The notes under the pieces: model-generated
The model's input: only the letters and a program-made list of their open reading frames with translations
Database searches by the model: none
Told to the model about the DNA's origin: nothing
NCBI GenBank assembly: GCA_017938785.1
Contig: JAGBAU010000010.1
Location: 1 to 7,312, forward strand
Length of the DNA: 7,312 nt
Direction: 5' to 3'
Source: Clostridia bacterium
Lineage (GTDB): Bacteria > Bacillota_A > Clostridia > Christensenellales > Aristaeellaceae
Position numbers and translations under genes: made by a program
Shown here: piece by piece, positions 4,752-7,312 of the stretch
Layout: every line of letters starts with the position of its first letter
Position numbering within the stretch: the first letter of the stretch is position 1

Positions 4752-6050
4752 ATGAGTCAAAAGAATACGGGTTTTGAAATCCGTGCTGACCAGCGTCAAA
4801 GCTGGCAGTCCATTGCGCTGGTTTGGGCTGGCGGTATGATCTGCGTACCTTGCCTGATGATCGGCGGCGTACTTGTTGGCGGCGGTCTGAGCTTTGCACA
4901 GATCGTGCTCTCCATTCTGCTTGGTTACGGTATGATCTGCGCCTACATGATCTTTATCGGCATGCAGGCTTGTGATACCGGCCTTCCGGTTTCTGTTATG
5001 GCTTCCGGCGCACTGGGTGAAAAGGGTGCGCGTTACATTATTTCGACGATTCTTGCCATCGCCTGCGTTGGCTGGTTCGGCATTCAGTCCGCTGTTTGCG
5101 GCAGCGCCTTTGCGTCCATGGGCGCAAGCATGCTGGGTTATGAAGCGGCAAGCTCCACTGCGGTTGCGATCTGCTCCATCATTTGGGGTGCGATCATGCT
5201 GATCACCGCTTGCGTTGGCTTCAAGGGTCTTAAGTGGCTCAACTACATTGCCGTTCCCGCACTGGTGATCGTATGCCTCTACGGCATCATTGCCAGCATG
5301 GTGAAGAATGATGGCGGCGCAGTGCTCGCAGCCTACAACCCGCAGGTTTCCTCCGGTCTTGTATTCGGCATGAGCATGGTTGTTGCATCCTTCGCTCTGG
5401 GCGGACTGATTTCCGCCGACTACTGCCGCTTTGCCAGGAGCCGCGGCGATGTGGTGAAGTCCTCCATCCTGGGCGTGATTCCTGCTGGTCTGTTCATGCT
5501 GCTCACCGGCGGCGTGATGTCCATCGTTACCGGCCAATATGACATTTCCGCCATTCTGGCAAGCCTGGGCGTACCGTTCTTCGGCATGGTAGCTCTGGTT
5601 CTGGCAACCTGGACCACCAACGTAACCAATGCCTATTCCGGCGGTCTGGCCCTTTCCAACCTGCTGGGCTTTGACGAGAGCAAGTTCAAGCTCACCACCG
5701 CCATTGCAGGCGCAGCCGGTACCCTGCTGGCAGCCTTCGGCGTGCTGGGCAAGTTTGAAGCCTTCCTGAGCCTGATGAGCGCACTGCTGCCTCCGCTGGC
5801 TGGCGTGATCATCGCCAACTACTGGATCATCGGCAAGGGCAAGAAGGATCTGTTCAAGATTCAGAGCGGCGTTTATGCTCCCGGCCTGATCGCCTACCTG
5901 GTCGGCGCATTCGTAGCTTGCCTCACCGGCGGCACCTTCGCTGCTTTCCCTGGCCTTGCATGGCTGAACCTGCCCTTCTTCATCGGGCCGGTGAACGGCA
6001 TCATCGTTTCCCTGGTGCTGTATACCATCATCTGCAAGGCAAAGAAGTAA
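4752..6050 (+). CDS. CodB-like NCS1 permease (cytosine/purine/hydantoin-type transporter)
   Basis: This 432-aa integral membrane symporter of the NCS1 (cytosine-purine, hydantoin, allantoin) family has about 12 hydrophobic helices. Family landmarks are ALVWAGGMICVP near residues 22-33, DTGLPV (75-80), GWFGIQ (107-112), SADYCRFARS (221-230) and a TTNVTNAYSGGLALSN stretch (288-303). The C-terminus is short and lysine-rich. The start ATG is preceded by GAGGGGG with an 8-nt spacer. An in-frame ATG at 4626 lies inside the upstream terminator and is rejected. As first gene of the operon, before DUF917 and hydantoinase-type genes, it most likely imports the compound they degrade. CodB-like sequence does not settle the substrate: cytosine, hydantoin, allantoin-like ureides and related rings are all possible. 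Confidence 0.9.
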   Translation: MSQKNTGFEIRADQRQSWQSIALVWAGGMICVPCLMIGGVLVGGGLSFAQIVLSILLGYGMICAYMIFIGMQACDTGLPVSVMASGALGEKGARYIISTILAIACVGWFGIQSAVCGSAFASMGASMLGYEAASSTAVAICSIIWGAIMLITACVGFKGLKWLNYIAVPALVIVCLYGIIASMVKNDGGAVLAAYNPQVSSGLVFGMSMVVASFALGGLISADYCRFARSRGDVVKSSILGVIPAGLFMLLTGGVMSIVTGQYDISAILASLGVPFFGMVALVLATWTTNVTNAYSGGLALSNLLGFDESKFKLTTAIAGAAGTLLAAFGVLGKFEAFLSLMSALLPPLAGVIIANYWIIGKGKKDLFKIQSGVYAPGLIAYLVGAFVACLTGGTFAAFPGLAWLNLPFFIGPVNGIIVSLVLYTIICKAKK

Positions 6051-6077
6051 ATCCCCGGTTCCCTCCAAATGAATATA

Positions 6078-6107
6078 TGTCGGCGGCATGATTCAGTGCC
6101 GCCGACA
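6078..6107 (+). repeat. Perfect 11-bp hairpin between permease and DUF917 genes
   Basis: TGTCGGCGGCA (6078-6088) and TGCCGCCGACA (6097-6107) are perfect complements with an 8-nt loop. No U-tract follows, so complete termination is unlikely. It probably acts in the operon mRNA as a processing or stability element, or as a partial attenuator that raises permease relative to enzyme message. The downstream ribosome binding site (6128-6133) lies outside the stem. Confidence 0.7.
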
Positions 6108-6140
6108 GGCGTATCTACAAAATACATGAGGTGAAGAACA

Positions 6141-7241
6141 TTGAGAAAGATCGGCATCAAAGAAATTGAAGATATCGCTCTGGGCGCAGCATTGCTGGGC
6201 GCCGGCGGCGGCGGTGATCCCTATATCGGCAAGCTGATGGCAATCGGCGCGATCCGCGAATGCGGCGAAGTGGAATTGATTTCTCCCGAAGAAGTGCCGG
6301 ATGATGCACTGATTATGCCCATCGCCATGATGGGTGCGCCCATGGTGCTCTGCGAAAAGGGCATCGGCGGCACGGAATACAAGCGCATTTTTGAAATGGT
6401 GGAGCGCTACTTTGGACGTAAGGTCTATGCAACCATGCCCATGGAGGCAGGCGGCGTAAACTCCATGCTGCCCATTGCAGCAGCTGCACGTCTGGGACTT
6501 CCCATGGTGGACTGCGACGGCATGGGCCGCGCATTCCCCGAGCTTCAGATGGTCACCTTTACCATCGGCGGCGTATCCGCAACACCCATGGCGCTGACCG
6601 ACGAAAAGGGTAACAGCGTCATCTTTGAAACCATCACCAACCAGTGGACAGAAGAACTTGCCCGTGCGGTCACCATGTCCTGCGGCGGCAGCGTCACCTG
6701 CGCCCTGTACGTCATGGACGGCAAGACCATGAAGGAATTCTCCGTACATGATATCGTAACCCGCAGTGAGCAGCTAGGCAAGGCAATCCGCAATGTGAAG
6801 AACGTCACTGAAGGTACCCCTGAAGAAAGCTTCCTGAAGTTCTCTGAAGGCATCAAGCTGTTCAAGGGCAAGATTTCCGATGTACTGCGCACCACCAACG
6901 GCAAGTTCAACCTAGGCAAGATCCAGCTTGAAGGCATCGGCGACTGCAAGGGCCACAAAGGCGAAGTCACCTTCCAGAACGAAAATCTCTGTGCCAGCGT
7001 GGACGGAAACATCGTGGCAACTGCGCCCGACCTGATCTGCCTGGTAGATACCGAAACCTTCACGCCTGTCACCACCGATGGCCTGAAGTACGGCAAGCGC
7101 GTGCTGGTTGTCGGCCTCAAGTGCTACCACATGTGGCGTACGCCCAAGGGCATCGAGCTGGTCGGCCCGCGTTACTTCGGTATTGATACCGATTATATCC
7201 CCGTAGAAGAACGTGCAAAGGGAGGTGCGGCAAATGTATAA
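6141..7241 (+). CDS. DUF917 / S-Me-THD family protein
   Basis: This 366-aa cytoplasmic protein belongs to the family formerly called DUF917, renamed in Pfam after S-methyl thiohydantoin desulfurase. Members are often encoded beside, or fused to, hydantoinase/oxoprolinase proteins. The N-terminal glycine-rich signature LLGAGGGGDPY (residues 19-28) is intact. TMPMEAGGVNSMLP (98-111) and PMVDCDGMGRAFPELQM (121-137) follow in the conserved middle, and the remaining part is a beta-rich C-terminal domain. The start is TTG at 6141, supported by GAGGTG 7 nt upstream. An ATG at 6126 hits a stop two codons later. It is 90 bp downstream of the permease and overlaps the next gene by 8 bp. The family call is firm. 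The reaction here is unknown and likely acts on a hydantoin- or thiohydantoin-like ring. Confidence 0.88.
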   Translation: MRKIGIKEIEDIALGAALLGAGGGGDPYIGKLMAIGAIRECGEVELISPEEVPDDALIMPIAMMGAPMVLCEKGIGGTEYKRIFEMVERYFGRKVYATMPMEAGGVNSMLPIAAAARLGLPMVDCDGMGRAFPELQMVTFTIGGVSATPMALTDEKGNSVIFETITNQWTEELARAVTMSCGGSVTCALYVMDGKTMKEFSVHDIVTRSEQLGKAIRNVKNVTEGTPEESFLKFSEGIKLFKGKISDVLRTTNGKFNLGKIQLEGIGDCKGHKGEVTFQNENLCASVDGNIVATAPDLICLVDTETFTPVTTDGLKYGKRVLVVGLKCYHMWRTPKGIELVGPRYFGIDTDYIPVEERAKGGAANV

Positions 7242-7312
7242 GCTGGGTATCGACGTAGGCGGCACCAATACCGACGCCGTTTTGATTGATGGAAATCTGA
7301 ATGTAATTGCAG
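7234..7312 (+). CDS. Hydantoinase/oxoprolinase A-type protein, 5' part only
   Basis: The first 26 codons are present and the rest runs off the window. MYKLGIDVGGTNTDAVLID is the N-terminal phosphate-1 loop of the ASKHA-fold hydantoinase/oxoprolinase family (HyuA-like), whose members hydrolyse cyclic amides such as hydantoins or 5-oxoproline, usually with ATP. The ATG overlaps the last 8 bp of the DUF917 gene and has a strong GGAGGTG 6 nt upstream, indicating tight co-expression and possibly translational coupling. A partner HyuB-type subunit would be expected further right but cannot be seen. Confidence 0.85.
   Translation, partial: MYKLGIDVGGTNTDAVLIDGNLNVIA

Noticed and set aside
4707..6089. 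460-codon open frame antisense to the permease
   Set aside because: It mirrors the permease codon bias, has implausible Gly/His/Ala/Gln-rich composition, no ribosome binding site and no family resemblance. The sense frame has clear NCS1 motifs.

Overview
The window looks like chromosomal DNA of an anaerobic gut-type Firmicute, probably class Clostridia and possibly Oscillospirales. This is an inference from the strong AGGAGG-type ribosome binding sites, moderate GC content, the style of the integrase/excisionase module, and a PucR/CodB-like/DUF917/hydantoinase gene order. No taxonomic marker other than a tRNA is present.

Left part (1-2760): a tRNA-Ser(CGA) gene at 144-237 is followed two bases later by an intrinsic terminator. 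Running leftward into it is the end module of an integrative element: a complete tyrosine integrase (271-1443), a small HTH_17 excisionase-type protein (1543-1761) and an XRE/Cro-CI-type regulator (2232-2534), all on the minus strand. Two gene-free stretches interrupt this module. The first, 1762-2231, holds a cluster of short perfect hairpins. The second, 2535-3010, holds what looks like a roughly 225-nt structured 5' leader for the regulator (promoter, hairpin, terminator-like hairpin with U-tract, and a hairpin containing the Shine-Dalgarno), followed by an AT-rich array of 22-bp-phased direct repeats. No relaxase, replication gene, capsid gene or second tRNA-end repeat is visible. The element either continues beyond the window or has decayed.

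Right part (2945-7312): transcription runs rightward. A complete PucR-family regulator (3011-4606) ends at a strong terminator. A separate promoter region with duplicated 11-bp boxes follows. It precedes a CodB-like NCS1 permease (4752-6050), a DUF917/S-Me-THD family protein (6141-7241, TTG start) and the first 26 codons of a hydantoinase/oxoprolinase A-type protein (from 7234, overlapping its neighbour by 8 bp). Together these look like an inducible uptake-and-ring-opening operon for a cyclic ureide or related N-heterocycle such as a hydantoin, thiohydantoin or pyrimidine-like compound. The exact substrate cannot be read from sequence.

The most interesting non-coding signals are the structured leader of the XRE gene, the 22-bp-period repeat array between the divergent XRE and pucR promoters, and the hairpin cluster upstream of the excisionase gene. 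Whether the catabolic operon is element cargo or neighbouring chromosome is the main open question about the locus.
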